From assembly GCF_000612545.2 (NCBI RefSeq), contig NZ_CP097800.1:4216501-4280500 (forward strand): a stretch of DNA of 64,000 nucleotides, given 5' to 3'. The notes beneath the pieces are model-generated. The model worked only from the letters and a program-made list of their open reading frames with translations. It searched no databases and was not told where the DNA came from. This document shows positions 49,801-61,451 of the stretch, piece after piece. The first letter of the stretch is position 1. Every line of letters starts with the position of its first letter. The translations under genes were made by a program, and so were the position numbers. Source of the stretch: Streptomyces sp. PCS3-D2 (GTDB taxonomy: Bacteria; Actinomycetota; Actinomycetes; Streptomycetales; Streptomycetaceae).

Positions 49801-49943
49801 CCGAGCGCGAGGTCCTCCTCGGCGTTGGCGTCCTCGCGAAACCGGGCCGGGCCCGCTCCCCAGGCGTCGAGCACGCCGCGCCGCAGCCGGGCCGTGCCGA
49901 AGGGGTCCGTGCCGCTCTGGGCCGCCGTCACTCGCACGCTCAC
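46815..49943 (-). CDS. Sacsin/Hsp90-like ATPase-domain protein (1042 aa)
   Basis: A very large cytoplasmic protein. The N-terminal 230 residues hold a GHKL-type ATPase fold of the sacsin type: DRLVVELAQNAADAAARA (N box with Glu and Asn), TGAPLDATGVESLSTLRASA (G1/DxGxG-like) and GRFGVGFAAVLAVCDEP (G2). The rest is Leu/Asp/Glu-rich without a named domain, with repeated LLP and LADP segments. In streptomycetes this family is often labelled molecular chaperone Hsp90, though it lacks the Hsp90 middle and C-terminal domains. A chaperone or conformational ATPase role is inferred. The GTG at 49943 follows GGAGG. Single gene, convergent with the SGNH gene. Confidence 0.8.
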   Translation of the reverse strand: MSVRVTAAQSGTDPFGTARLRRGVLDAWGAGPARFREDANAEEDLALGGYRDRLVVELAQNAADAAARAEAPGRLRLTLHEGEAGRALLAVANTGAPLDATGVESLSTLRASAKREPAAESVGRFGVGFAAVLAVCDEPAVLGRHGGVRWSLAEARELAREAAVGSPGLGDELRRRDGHVPLLRLPLPAEGTAPEGYDTVVVLPLRDAAAEDLVERLLAGIDDALLLTLPGLCEVVVETRAGSRTLTRRDEGAYTVVEDTTGSGTRTNRWRTVRHGGAIEKALLADRPVEERLRPAWAVSWAVPVDADGAPLRPTTAPVVHAPTPTDEPLGIPALLIATLPLDTSRRHPAPGPLTDFLVQRAADAYAELLGAWDPVGTGLVDLVPGPLGKGELDGALRAAVLERLPRTAFLAPAAPPEHAEERGALRPFEAEVVEGAGAETVRVLAEVLPTLLPAGLERRAELRTLGVGRLPLGDAIERIAGIERTPEWWYRLYDSLAGVDPDRLSGLPVPLADGRTTIGPRHVLLPYADTPADLARLGLKVAHPEAAHPLLEKLGSLPATARAVLTTPQVRAAVAASLDAGEIWDEDADTLDADELAEVVLGLVRDAELAPGDEPWLGALALPDEDGELTPAGELLLPGSPLASVIRADEVPFVDAELAERWGGAPLTACGVLASFQLVRATDVVLDPDELEPREGDYAEPDDAGLLDAVDVWCEDVLDQLPDLPVPPVATELVAVRDLDLVDDGCWPQALAMLAQPPLRDALTQPVRILLPDGTTQSVRPYTAWWLRDHPVLDGRRPAGLRAAGGDPLLEGLYTSADATGFEDEQVLRALGVRTSVPALLDEPGGAAELLGRLADPDREVTDRQVHGLYNALADLDPEQVTLPDELRAVEDGEVVVVDAADAVIADAPDLLPLAAGLPLLPVSPVRAADLAELLQVRRLSETVPAEVTTPGEEHEVPEAVRVLLGPATPATYVEHEELVAGGTELDWRRTPDGTLHASTLEGVAAGLAWSAGQWPRRFEVAALLEDPSRTAELARDRWFD

Positions 49944-50032
49944 GCCGCTGCCTCCAAGAATCGCCCAACGAACTCCTGAAGGTATCGCGTGGCGGGCCGC
50001 GCCTCGCCCCTGAGGTGGGCGAACCCGCGGCG

Positions 50033-50085
50033 GGAGCCCCCGGGGACGCCGGAGCCCCCGGGGACGCGGGAGCCCCCGGTGACGG
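50033..50085. repeat. Three 18-bp-period copies of a terminator arm
   Basis: GGAGCCCCCGGGGACGC occurs at 50033-50049 and 50051-50067, and with one change (GGTGACG end) at 50069-50085. Only the third copy is the left arm of the terminator hairpin at 50066-50106. Confidence 0.85.
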
Positions 50086-50106
50086 GACGTCACCGGGGGC
50101 TCCCGC
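50066..50106. terminator. Terminator downstream of serC
   Basis: A 19-bp perfect stem beginning GCGGGAGCCCCCGGTGACG (50066-50084), loop GGA, complementary arm 50088-50106. It sits 20 bp beyond the serC stop and is preceded by two extra copies of its left arm. Confidence 0.88.
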
Positions 50107-50125
50107 GGTACCGGACGGACTCCGG

Positions 50126-54122
<3,997 letters not shown>

Positions 54123-54129
54123 CGGGCAT

Positions 54130-54160
54130 GTAAGGAAAGATAAGCGGCGACACTCCTTAC
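54130..54160. promoter_or_regulatory. Inverted repeat upstream of the EamA gene
   Basis: GTAAGGA (54130-54136) and TCCTTAC (54154-54160) form perfect 7-bp arms separated by 17 nt, ending 19 bp before the start codon. The region is AT-richer than its surroundings. A regulator operator is possible. Confidence 0.45.
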
Positions 54161-54179
54161 GAGGGCTTAGGCTGGCTGC

Positions 54180-55115
54180 ATGCCCGCACCTTCCGCGTCC
54201 CCGACGACCAGCCCCGCCGCCGCACCCTCCGCCGACCCCTCCGCCCCAGGGGTCCGGTCCCGTTTCGGCCCGGTGGCACTGGTGGTCTCGGCGGGTGTCT
54301 CGGTCCAGTTCGGTGCCGCCCTCGCCGTCATGATCATGCCGAGGGCGGGTGCTGCGGGCGTGGTCACCCTGCGCCTCGCGGCCGCCGCGATCGTGCTGCT
54401 GCTCCTGTGCCGGCCGAAGGTGCGCGGGTACACGCGCTCCGACTGGGGCACCGTGGTCGCGTTCGGCGTGGCGATGGCCGCCATGAACGGCCTCTTCTAC
54501 CAGGCCATCGACCGGATCCCGCTCGGGCCGGCGGTCACCCTGGAGGTCCTCGGGCCGCTGGCCCTGTCCGTCGTGGTCTCCCGCCGCCTGGTGAACCTGC
54601 TGTGGGCCGGCCTCGCCCTCGGCGGAGTGGCCCTGCTGTCCGGCCACGGAGGCGGCGGCCTCGGCTTCGGCTCCCTCGACCCGCTGGGCGCGGCCTTCGC
54701 GCTCGGCGCGGGCGCCATGTGGGCCGCGTACATCGTGTTCAGCGCGCGCACCGGCCGCCGGTTCCCGCAGGCGGACGGACTGGCCCTGGCGATGGCCGCC
54801 GCCGCCGTCCTCTCGCTGCCGCTGGGCGTCTACGAAGCGGGCTCGGACCTGCTGGTCCCGAGCACCCTCGCACTGGGCGTGGGCGTGGCCGTACTGTCGT
54901 CCGTCCTGCCCTACACCCTGGAACTCCTGGCGCTGCGACGGATGCCGGCCCCCACCTTCGCGATCCTGATGAGCCTGGAACCCGCCATCGCCGCCACCGC
55001 GGGCTTCCTCGTCCTGAACCAGGCCCTGTCGGCGCTGGACGCCCTTGCCATCGCCCTCGTCATCGCGGCCAGCATGGGCGCGGTCCGCTCCCAGATCGGA
55101 AAACAGCCCGCCTGA
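54180..55115 (+). CDS. EamA family exporter (RhtA-like)
   Basis: A 311-residue drug/metabolite transporter with ten helices in two EamA repeats. After a disordered Pro/Ser/Ala N-terminus (about 28 residues), ALVVSAGVSVQFGAALAVMI begins helix 1; the second repeat starts at DPLGAAFALGAGAMWAAYIV. The segment LEVLGPLALSVVVSRR and the late MPAPTFAILMSLEPAIAATA are typical of RhtA-type exporters of homoserine and threonine. The substrate is inferred at best. ATG at 54180. An inverted repeat lies in its short promoter. Confidence 0.85.
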   Translation: MPAPSASPTTSPAAAPSADPSAPGVRSRFGPVALVVSAGVSVQFGAALAVMIMPRAGAAGVVTLRLAAAAIVLLLLCRPKVRGYTRSDWGTVVAFGVAMAAMNGLFYQAIDRIPLGPAVTLEVLGPLALSVVVSRRLVNLLWAGLALGGVALLSGHGGGGLGFGSLDPLGAAFALGAGAMWAAYIVFSARTGRRFPQADGLALAMAAAAVLSLPLGVYEAGSDLLVPSTLALGVGVAVLSSVLPYTLELLALRRMPAPTFAILMSLEPAIAATAGFLVLNQALSALDALAIALVIAASMGAVRSQIGKQPA

Positions 55116-55249
55116 GGGATGGCCGGCCGCCCGGCCGCCGTCCCCGGAGCCGCCCCCGCGCCCCACTCGTACCGGACCGCCGAGATCCCGTTCCCGCTCC
55201 GTCCGGAACCCTGCAACCGGAGGTGTGTTCCGTGCGTCATCTGTGGAGC

Positions 55250-55295
55250 GTGCGCCCGCCCGGACGGCCGCGGGGGACCGGCTGGGCGGGCGCAC
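55250..55295. terminator. Bidirectional terminator-like inverted repeat
   Basis: GTGCGCCCGCCC (55250-55261) and GGGCGGGCGCAC (55284-55295), a perfect 12-bp stem with a 22-nt GC-rich loop, between convergent EamA and CocE genes. Confidence 0.7.
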
Positions 55296-55299
55296 GGCA

Positions 55300-56922
55300 T
55301 CAGCCGAGGGGGAGGTCCAGGCACGAGGGGGTGGCCTCCGGCGAGGTGAAGGCCAGCGTCGCGCGGGGCAGGTTGGCGTCGGCGTAGAACGGGTCGCGGG
55401 CGTCGATCACCAGCATCAGACGGTGGCCGCGCCGCACGTCGTACGCCGTGGCCTGGAGCTCGATGTCCGCGCTGATCAGGCTGTCCGGCGGTGACTGGAG
55501 GTCGCTGAACGGAGCGTGGGTGATGAGGTGGGCCGTGCCGTCCGGGCCCGCATCGAAGAGGTACGCGACGAAGGTGGAGCCCGGGTTCGCGGCCCGGTAG
55601 GTCACGCGGAGCCGGGGCGTGCCGCGCAGCCGGACGGTCTCCGCGGCCGGTTCGGCCGTCCAGACGGCGGCGACCGTGCGGTCGATCCCCTCGGTCGGGT
55701 AGGCCTTCGGGCGGCCGGCCATCTCCGCGTACCCGGACGCGACGACGCTGTCGGCGACGGTCGCCGGGGTGTCCATCCCGCACAGCACGGTCGCCGTCCA
55801 TCCGGCCACCGTCTCGGGCCCGAGCCCGCCGTCGCCCGCGAGGTAGAGGCGGTGCAGCCGTTCGGTGGCGGAGGGCCAGGTCGGGCGGGGTTCGAGGGTT
55901 CTGCTCCACATGACCTCGCCGAGGAACTGCCCCTCGCCGTCGATGCCGTTGTCGATGCCCTTGAGGTGGTGGTCGAACCAGCGGTGGGCGTCGGTCCAGA
56001 TCCGGTTCGGCAGGCCGAGGACGCCCGCCGTCTCGGGGCCGGAGTGGTCCCCGACGGAGACGGCGAGCCGCTTGGGCCCGGTGAGCTCGTTGAACATCCT
56101 GAGGGTCTGGTTGAGCGGGAAGAGGGTCTCGTGCCAGGCGTGCGAGAAGAAGACCGGAACCCGGCGGCGGTTGAGTTCCTTGACGTGGGTGAGGGGCGAG
56201 CGGACCTCGGCCCACCGCAGGACGCCCCGGATGTCGCTGCCGGTCAGCAGGTGGTCGAAGGCGCTCCGCGTCTGTGGGCTCAGCCGGGCCTTCGCCGCCG
56301 CTTCGAGCAGGGCCCGCACCGCTGCCACGTGCCGGGTGGAGTTCTCGTGGAAGGCCTCGCCGAGGTCGCCCCAGCTGCTGAGTGCGACCACGGCGTCGAC
56401 CCGGGTGTCGTGCGCGGCGACCAGCTGGCCGATGCCCGAGCCGTACGAGGCCCCGAGGAAGCCGACCTTCGTCACGGGGCCGGTGCTGCGCTCGATCAGG
56501 TGGTCCAGGGCGCGGCTGCCGTCGGCCACGTCGAGCGGGCCGGCCACGTCGACCTGTCCCTCGGAGCCGCCGAAGCCGCGGGCCGAGTAGGCGATGACGT
56601 CGTAGCCGCGGGCCGCGAACAGCGTGGCCTGCACGGCGTAGACGAGCCAGCCCAGGCTGGTCCAGGGCGAGGGCATGACGATCATCGGGCGGGGCCGGAT
56701 CCCGGTGTGCCGCCACAGGGCCGCGTCGAGGAGGTCGCCGTCGGCGCCGGTGACCTTGCCGCGGGTGAAGACGCTGCGGGCGCGGGCCTCGGCGACCCCG
56801 GCGGCGCGGGCGGGCGGCAGGCCGGTGACGTCGCCGCTCTCCAGCGCGGAGACGAAGGCGCCGAGGGCGGTCGCATCGAGTTCGGGATAGAGGGAGAAGG
56901 AGGGTCGGGCGGCTGGGGTCAC
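55300..56922 (-). CDS. CocE/NonD-type alpha/beta hydrolase
   Basis: A 540-residue hydrolase of the X-Pro dipeptidyl-peptidase (S15)/CocE type. The alpha/beta core (about 60-330) holds the nucleophile Ser159 in VGFLGASYGSGIGQL and a preceding YSARGFGGSEGQVDVAGPLD signature. The C-terminal 150 residues form the jelly-roll domain (VRLRGTPRLRVTYRAANPGS; ADIELQATAYDVRRGHRLML). It would hydrolyse esters or amides; no substrate can be named. No signal peptide. GTG start at 56922. It is divergent from the AtuA-type operon across 329 bp. Confidence 0.85.
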   Translation of the reverse strand: MTPAARPSFSLYPELDATALGAFVSALESGDVTGLPPARAAGVAEARARSVFTRGKVTGADGDLLDAALWRHTGIRPRPMIVMPSPWTSLGWLVYAVQATLFAARGYDVIAYSARGFGGSEGQVDVAGPLDVADGSRALDHLIERSTGPVTKVGFLGASYGSGIGQLVAAHDTRVDAVVALSSWGDLGEAFHENSTRHVAAVRALLEAAAKARLSPQTRSAFDHLLTGSDIRGVLRWAEVRSPLTHVKELNRRRVPVFFSHAWHETLFPLNQTLRMFNELTGPKRLAVSVGDHSGPETAGVLGLPNRIWTDAHRWFDHHLKGIDNGIDGEGQFLGEVMWSRTLEPRPTWPSATERLHRLYLAGDGGLGPETVAGWTATVLCGMDTPATVADSVVASGYAEMAGRPKAYPTEGIDRTVAAVWTAEPAAETVRLRGTPRLRVTYRAANPGSTFVAYLFDAGPDGTAHLITHAPFSDLQSPPDSLISADIELQATAYDVRRGHRLMLVIDARDPFYADANLPRATLAFTSPEATPSCLDLPLG

Positions 56923-57251
56923 GTCAGTTCATCCTCTTCGTCGAGTGACACGAACGTGGTCGCCCGCCCGGGCCCGGAGCGGAGCGTTCAGTATCGACGG
57001 GACATCCGGTGACGTTTCGCGGGTTTCCGGCTTACGGCCTGAATCGCCCTCCGTGCTCTCCGGCGCGGTCGCGCCGTGAGACCTGCACTCCGTCCCGGTG
57101 TGGATCAACTGCCCGCGGATTCAAGTGGTTTGGGTCGGGTGGCGAGAAGGCGCCACTCGGCGAGGGTCGCTCGAAAAAATCATGCAAGCGTGCTTGATTG
57201 TTTTCTTGGCTGCTGCCAGTCTTCCCCTCACGCCGAGAAGGGGAGCGCATC
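56923..57251. other. 329-bp divergent promoter region of the catabolic operon
   Basis: No supportable gene. The part at 57155-57235 is AT-rich for this genome and contains the CAAGC-GT-GCTTG dyad, with a GAAGGGGAGC ribosome site before the GTG at 57252. Confidence 0.6.
57185..57196. promoter_or_regulatory. TetR-type operator candidate CAAGC-GT-GCTTG
   Basis: Perfect 5-bp arms around GT, in an AT-rich context 56 bp before the operon start. CAAGCNNGCTTG-like dyads are typical for TetR-family regulators of acyl-CoA catabolic operons in actinobacteria. The regulator gene is not in the window. Confidence 0.5.
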
Positions 57252-58091
57252 GTGCCCGATTCGTCCGCCGCCGCCGCCGTCGACGACGCCGTCGCCGTCT
57301 TCACCGATCTGCGCGAGGAGGGACGCGAACTCGACGCCCTCGTACAGCGGTTGCCCGCCCCCCACTGGGCCCGGCCCACTCCCGCACCCGGCTGGACCAT
57401 CGCCCACCAGATCGCCCATCTGCACTGGACCGACCGGGCCTCGCTGCTCTCCCTCACCGACGCCACCGGCTTCGGCGCCATGGTCGAGGAAGCACTGAAG
57501 GCCCCCGACTCCTTCGTCGACGACGGCGCGCGCGAGGGCGCGGCGCTGCCGCCCGCCGAGCTCCTCAGCCGCTGGCGGGACACGCGCGACGCGCTTGCGC
57601 AGGCCCTGGCCAGCGCCTCGTCCGACACCCGATTCCCCTGGTACGGGCCGCCCATGAAGGCCGCCTCGATGGCCGGCGCCCGCCTGATGGAGACCTGGGC
57701 GCACGGCCAGGACGTCGCCGACGCGCTCGGAGTGCGCCGCACCCCGACCGCCCGGCTGCGCCATGTGGCGCGCATCGGCGTACGGGCCCGCGACTACGCC
57801 CACGCCGTACGCGGACTGCCCGCGCCCGAGGGGGAGTTCCGGGTGGAGCTGGCCGCCCCCGACGGCGCGCGGGTCTGGGCGTACGGGCCGCCGCAGGCCC
57901 CGCAGCGGGTCACCGGTCCGGCCCTCGACTTCTGCCTGCTGGTGACCCGGCGCGCCCACCGCGCCGACCTGGCCCTGACGGCGACCGGCCCGGACGCCGA
58001 GCGCTGGCTGGACATCGCCCAGGCCTTCGCCGGACCTGCGGGAGCGGGGCGCGAGCCGGGCGCCGGACCGGACCGGGGGACCGCCCGATGA
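57252..58091 (+). CDS. TIGR03084 family DinB-like metal-binding protein
   Basis: A 279-residue protein of the mycothiol-dependent maleylpyruvate isomerase/DinB-like type assigned to TIGR03084. The metal site is visible as GWTIAHQIAHLHWTDRASLL (His residues) and ARLMETWAHGQDVADALG. The C-terminal 70 residues form the small SCP2-like part typical of the family (RVELAAPDGARVWAYGPP). Function unknown; mycothiol-linked chemistry is possible. The GTG at 57252 follows GAAGGGGAGC. Its end overlaps the next gene by 4 nt (ATGA), so it is the first gene of the catabolic operon. Confidence 0.85.
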   Translation: MPDSSAAAAVDDAVAVFTDLREEGRELDALVQRLPAPHWARPTPAPGWTIAHQIAHLHWTDRASLLSLTDATGFGAMVEEALKAPDSFVDDGAREGAALPPAELLSRWRDTRDALAQALASASSDTRFPWYGPPMKAASMAGARLMETWAHGQDVADALGVRRTPTARLRHVARIGVRARDYAHAVRGLPAPEGEFRVELAAPDGARVWAYGPPQAPQRVTGPALDFCLLVTRRAHRADLALTATGPDAERWLDIAQAFAGPAGAGREPGAGPDRGTAR

Positions 58092-59848
58092 ACCGGCGGC
58101 CGCTGCGCATCGGCAACGCGTCCGGTTTCTACGGGGACCGCTTCAGCGCCCTGCGCGAGATGCTCACCGGCGGTCCCCTCGACGTGCTGACCGGGGACTA
58201 CCTGGCCGAGCTGACCCTGCTGATCCTGGGCCGGGACCGCCTGAAGAACCCCGACCTCGGCTACGCCAAGACCTTCCTGCGCCAGTTGGAGGAGGGCCTC
58301 GGGCTCGCGCACGAACGGGGCGTACGGATCGTCACGAACGCGGGCGGCCTCCATCCGGCCGGACTCGCCGACGCCGTGCGGAAACTGGCGGCCACGGTGG
58401 GTGTGCCCGTCTCCGTGGCCCACGTCGAGGGCGACGACCTCACCGCCCGCCAGGACGGCGCCCTGACGGCCAACGCCTACCTCGGCGGCGCCGGGATCAC
58501 CGCCTGCCTGCGGGCCGGCGCCGACGTGGTCGTCACCGGCCGGGTCACGGACGCCGCACTGGTCAGCGGCCCGGCGGCCTGGTGGTTCGACTGGACGCCG
58601 GAGGACCACGACCGGCTGGCGGGAGCGGTGGTCGCGGGCCATGTCCTGGAATGCGGCACCCAGGCCACCGGCGGCAACTACTCCTTCTTCACCGCCCACG
58701 ACGTCCAGCGCCCCGGCTTCCCGCTCGCGGAGATCTCCGAGGACGGCTCGGCGGTCATCACCAAACACCCCGGCACCGGCGGTGCCGTCACCACCGGCAC
58801 CGTCACCGCCCAACTCCTCTACGAGACACAGGGCATCCGCTACCCGGGCCCGGACGTCACGGTCCGCCTGGACACCGTCCGGCTGACCGGCGACGGCGTC
58901 GACCGCGTACGCGTCACGGGAACGCGCGGGGAGCGCCCGCCCGCCACCCTCAAGGTGGGCGTGACCCGGCTCGGCGGCTGGCGCAACGAGGTGGTCTTCG
59001 TCCTCACCGGCCTCGACATCGAGGCGAAGGCGCAACTGGTCCGCTCCCAGCTCGCCGAGACCCTGGAGGGCGTCGCCGACGCCGTCTGGACCCTGGCCCG
59101 AACCGACCACACGGACGCCGACACGGAGGAGGCGGCGAGCGCCCTGCTGCGCCTGGTGGTCCGCGACCCGTCCCCGGACCCGGTCGGCCGGGCCCTGACC
59201 TCGACGGCCGTCGAGCTCGCCCTCGGCAGTTACCCGGGCTTCCACGTCACGGCCCCGCCCGGCCCGGCCCAGCCGTACGGGGTCTTCTCCTCGGTCTTCG
59301 TCCCCGCGGATCAGGTCCCGCACACCGCGGTCCTCCCGGACGGCACCCGGATGCCGATGACCGTCCCCGTCCCGGCCCCACCGGTGTCCGAGGCACGACG
59401 GTCCGGGGGAGGGGCCCCCACCGCAGACGGGCGAGGGCCCTCCGAAGAGGCCGGGGCCGCAGCCCCCGCCGGGTGCCGGGCGGAGTCCCGGGAGACCGTC
59501 CGCGCCCCCCTCGGCGTGCTGGCCGGGGCCCGCAGCGGCGACAAGGGCGGCGACGCCAACGTCGGAGTCTGGGTCCGCTCCGACCCTGCCTGGGACTGGC
59601 TGCGCGACACCCTGACCGTCGACCGGTTCCGGGCCCTGCTCCCCGAGACCCGCGGCCTCGCCGTGCACCGGCACGAACTCCCGGGACTGCGTGCCCTGAA
59701 CTTCACCGTCACCGGCATCCTCGGCGACGGTGTCGCCTCCGGCCACCGCTTCGACCCCCAGGCCAAGGCCCTCGGCGAATGGCTGCGCGCCCGCCACCTC
59801 GACATCCCCGTCCACCTGCTCCCGCCCCCGGAGGGGACCGGCCCATGA
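58088..59848 (+). CDS. AtuA-like protein (DUF1446), acyclic terpene utilisation family
   Basis: A 586-residue protein of the AtuA family. The conserved N-terminal half begins LRIGNASGFYGDRFSALREM and includes LTGDYLAELTLLILGRDRLK, RIVTNAGGLHPAGLADAVRK and DVVVTGRVTDAALVSGPAAW. After residue 430 a 40-residue Pro/Gly/Ala linker leads to the C-terminal domain starting LAGARSGDKGGDANVGVWVR. In Pseudomonas, AtuA is needed for citronellol/geranyl-CoA breakdown, but its reaction is unclear; it may hydrate or carry the acyl-CoA. ATG overlaps the upstream stop; its own stop overlaps the next ATG. Confidence 0.88.
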   Translation: MNRRPLRIGNASGFYGDRFSALREMLTGGPLDVLTGDYLAELTLLILGRDRLKNPDLGYAKTFLRQLEEGLGLAHERGVRIVTNAGGLHPAGLADAVRKLAATVGVPVSVAHVEGDDLTARQDGALTANAYLGGAGITACLRAGADVVVTGRVTDAALVSGPAAWWFDWTPEDHDRLAGAVVAGHVLECGTQATGGNYSFFTAHDVQRPGFPLAEISEDGSAVITKHPGTGGAVTTGTVTAQLLYETQGIRYPGPDVTVRLDTVRLTGDGVDRVRVTGTRGERPPATLKVGVTRLGGWRNEVVFVLTGLDIEAKAQLVRSQLAETLEGVADAVWTLARTDHTDADTEEAASALLRLVVRDPSPDPVGRALTSTAVELALGSYPGFHVTAPPGPAQPYGVFSSVFVPADQVPHTAVLPDGTRMPMTVPVPAPPVSEARRSGGGAPTADGRGPSEEAGAAAPAGCRAESRETVRAPLGVLAGARSGDKGGDANVGVWVRSDPAWDWLRDTLTVDRFRALLPETRGLAVHRHELPGLRALNFTVTGILGDGVASGHRFDPQAKALGEWLRARHLDIPVHLLPPPEGTGP

Positions 59849-61443
59849 CCCGTCTGCGCACCACCGTCGACCCGCACGCCCCCGAGCACACCCGGGCCCG
59901 CACGGCCGCGCTGGAGCGCCTCGACGCCCTCGGCGCCGAGCACGCCAAGGCCCTGGAGGGCGGCGGGGACAGGTACACGGCCCGCCACAAGAAACGAGGC
60001 AAGCTCCTGGCGCGCGAACGCGTCGAGCTGCTCCTCGACCCCGACACGCCGTTCCTGGAGCTGTCCCCGCTCGCCGCCTGGGGCAGCGACTACCCCGTCG
60101 GGGCCTCCATGGTCACCGGCATCGGCACCGTCGAGGGCGTCGAGTGCCTGGTCACCGCCAACGACCCCACCGTCCGCGGCGGCGCGAGCAACCCCTGGAC
60201 GCTGAAGAAGGCGCTGCGGGCCAACGAGATCGCCCGGCAGAACCGCCTGCCCGTCATCAGCCTCGTGGAGTCCGGCGGGGCCGACCTGCCCTCCCAGAAG
60301 GAGATCTTCATCCCGGGCGGCGCGATCTTCCGCGACCTCACCCGGCTCTCCGCGGAGGGCATCCCGACCGTCGCGGTGGTCTTCGGCAACTCCACCGCCG
60401 GAGGCGCGTACATCCCCGGCATGTCCGACCACACCATCATGATCAAGGACCGGTCGAAGGTGTTCCTCGGCGGCCCGCCCCTGGTCAAGATGGCCACCGG
60501 CGAGGAGAGCGACGACGAGTCCCTCGGCGGGGCCGACATGCACGCCCGCACCTCCGGACTCGCCGACCACTACGCCCTCGACGAGTACGACGCCATCCGC
60601 CAGGCCCGCCGCATCGCGGCCCGCCTGAACCACCGCAAGCCCCACCAGGACCCGCCCAAGGCCGAGGAGCCCCTCTACGACCCGGAGGAGCTCCTCGGGA
60701 TCGTCCCGCCCGACCTGAAGACCCCCTTCGACCCCCGCGAAGTCATCGCCCGCATCGTCGACGCCTCCGACTTCGACGAGTTCAAGCCGCTCTACGGCAC
60801 CAGCCTCGTCACCGGCTGGGCCACCCTGCACGGCTACCCGGTGGGCATCCTCGCCAACGCACAGGGCGTGCTGTTCAGCTCCGAGTCCCAGAAGGCCGCA
60901 CAGTTCATCCAGCTCGCCAACCAGCGCGACATCCCGCTCCTGTTCCTCCACAACACCACCGGCTACATGGTCGGCAAGGAGTACGAGCAGGGCGGCATCG
61001 TCAAACACGGCTCGATGATGATCAACGCCGTCTCCAACTCGAAGGTCCCGCACCTGTCCGTTCTCATCGGCGCCAGCTACGGCGCGGGCCACTACGGCAT
61101 GTGCGGCCGCGCCTACGAGCCCCGCTTCCTCTTCGCATGGCCCAGCGCCAAATCCGCCGTCATGGGCCCCCAGCAGCTCGCCGGAGTCCTCTCCATCGTG
61201 TCCCGGCAGTCCGCCGCCGCCAAGGGACTTCCCTACGACGAGGAACAGGACGCCGGTATGCGGGCCTTCGTCGAGGCGCAGATCGAGTCCGAGTCCCTCC
61301 CGATGTTCCTGTCCGGGCGGCTCTACGACGACGGCGTCATCGACCCGCGCGACACCCGTACCGTCCTCGGCCTGTGCCTGTCGGCCGTCCACAACGCCCC
61401 CGTCGAGGGCGCCCGTGGCGGCTTCGGCGTCTTTCGGATGTGA
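59845..61443 (+). CDS. Acyl-CoA carboxylase beta subunit (carboxyltransferase)
   Basis: A 532-residue biotin-dependent carboxyltransferase of the methylcrotonyl/geranyl-CoA carboxylase type (MccB/AtuC/LiuB). It begins with a helical ARHKKRGKLLARERVELLLD segment; the acyl-CoA and carboxybiotin sites lie in SLVESGGADLPSQKEIFIPG followed by GAIFRDLTRLSAEGIPTVAV, GNSTAGGAYIPGMSDHTIMI, and ASYGAGHYGMCGRAYEPRFL in the C-terminal half. The order within the operon and the AtuA neighbour favour a branched or terpenoid enoyl-CoA substrate; leucine-derived 3-methylcrotonyl-CoA is the main alternative. ATG at 59845 overlaps the upstream stop. Confidence 0.92.
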   Translation: MTRLRTTVDPHAPEHTRARTAALERLDALGAEHAKALEGGGDRYTARHKKRGKLLARERVELLLDPDTPFLELSPLAAWGSDYPVGASMVTGIGTVEGVECLVTANDPTVRGGASNPWTLKKALRANEIARQNRLPVISLVESGGADLPSQKEIFIPGGAIFRDLTRLSAEGIPTVAVVFGNSTAGGAYIPGMSDHTIMIKDRSKVFLGGPPLVKMATGEESDDESLGGADMHARTSGLADHYALDEYDAIRQARRIAARLNHRKPHQDPPKAEEPLYDPEELLGIVPPDLKTPFDPREVIARIVDASDFDEFKPLYGTSLVTGWATLHGYPVGILANAQGVLFSSESQKAAQFIQLANQRDIPLLFLHNTTGYMVGKEYEQGGIVKHGSMMINAVSNSKVPHLSVLIGASYGAGHYGMCGRAYEPRFLFAWPSAKSAVMGPQQLAGVLSIVSRQSAAAKGLPYDEEQDAGMRAFVEAQIESESLPMFLSGRLYDDGVIDPRDTRTVLGLCLSAVHNAPVEGARGGFGVFRM

Positions 61444-61451
61444 GCCCTCAC

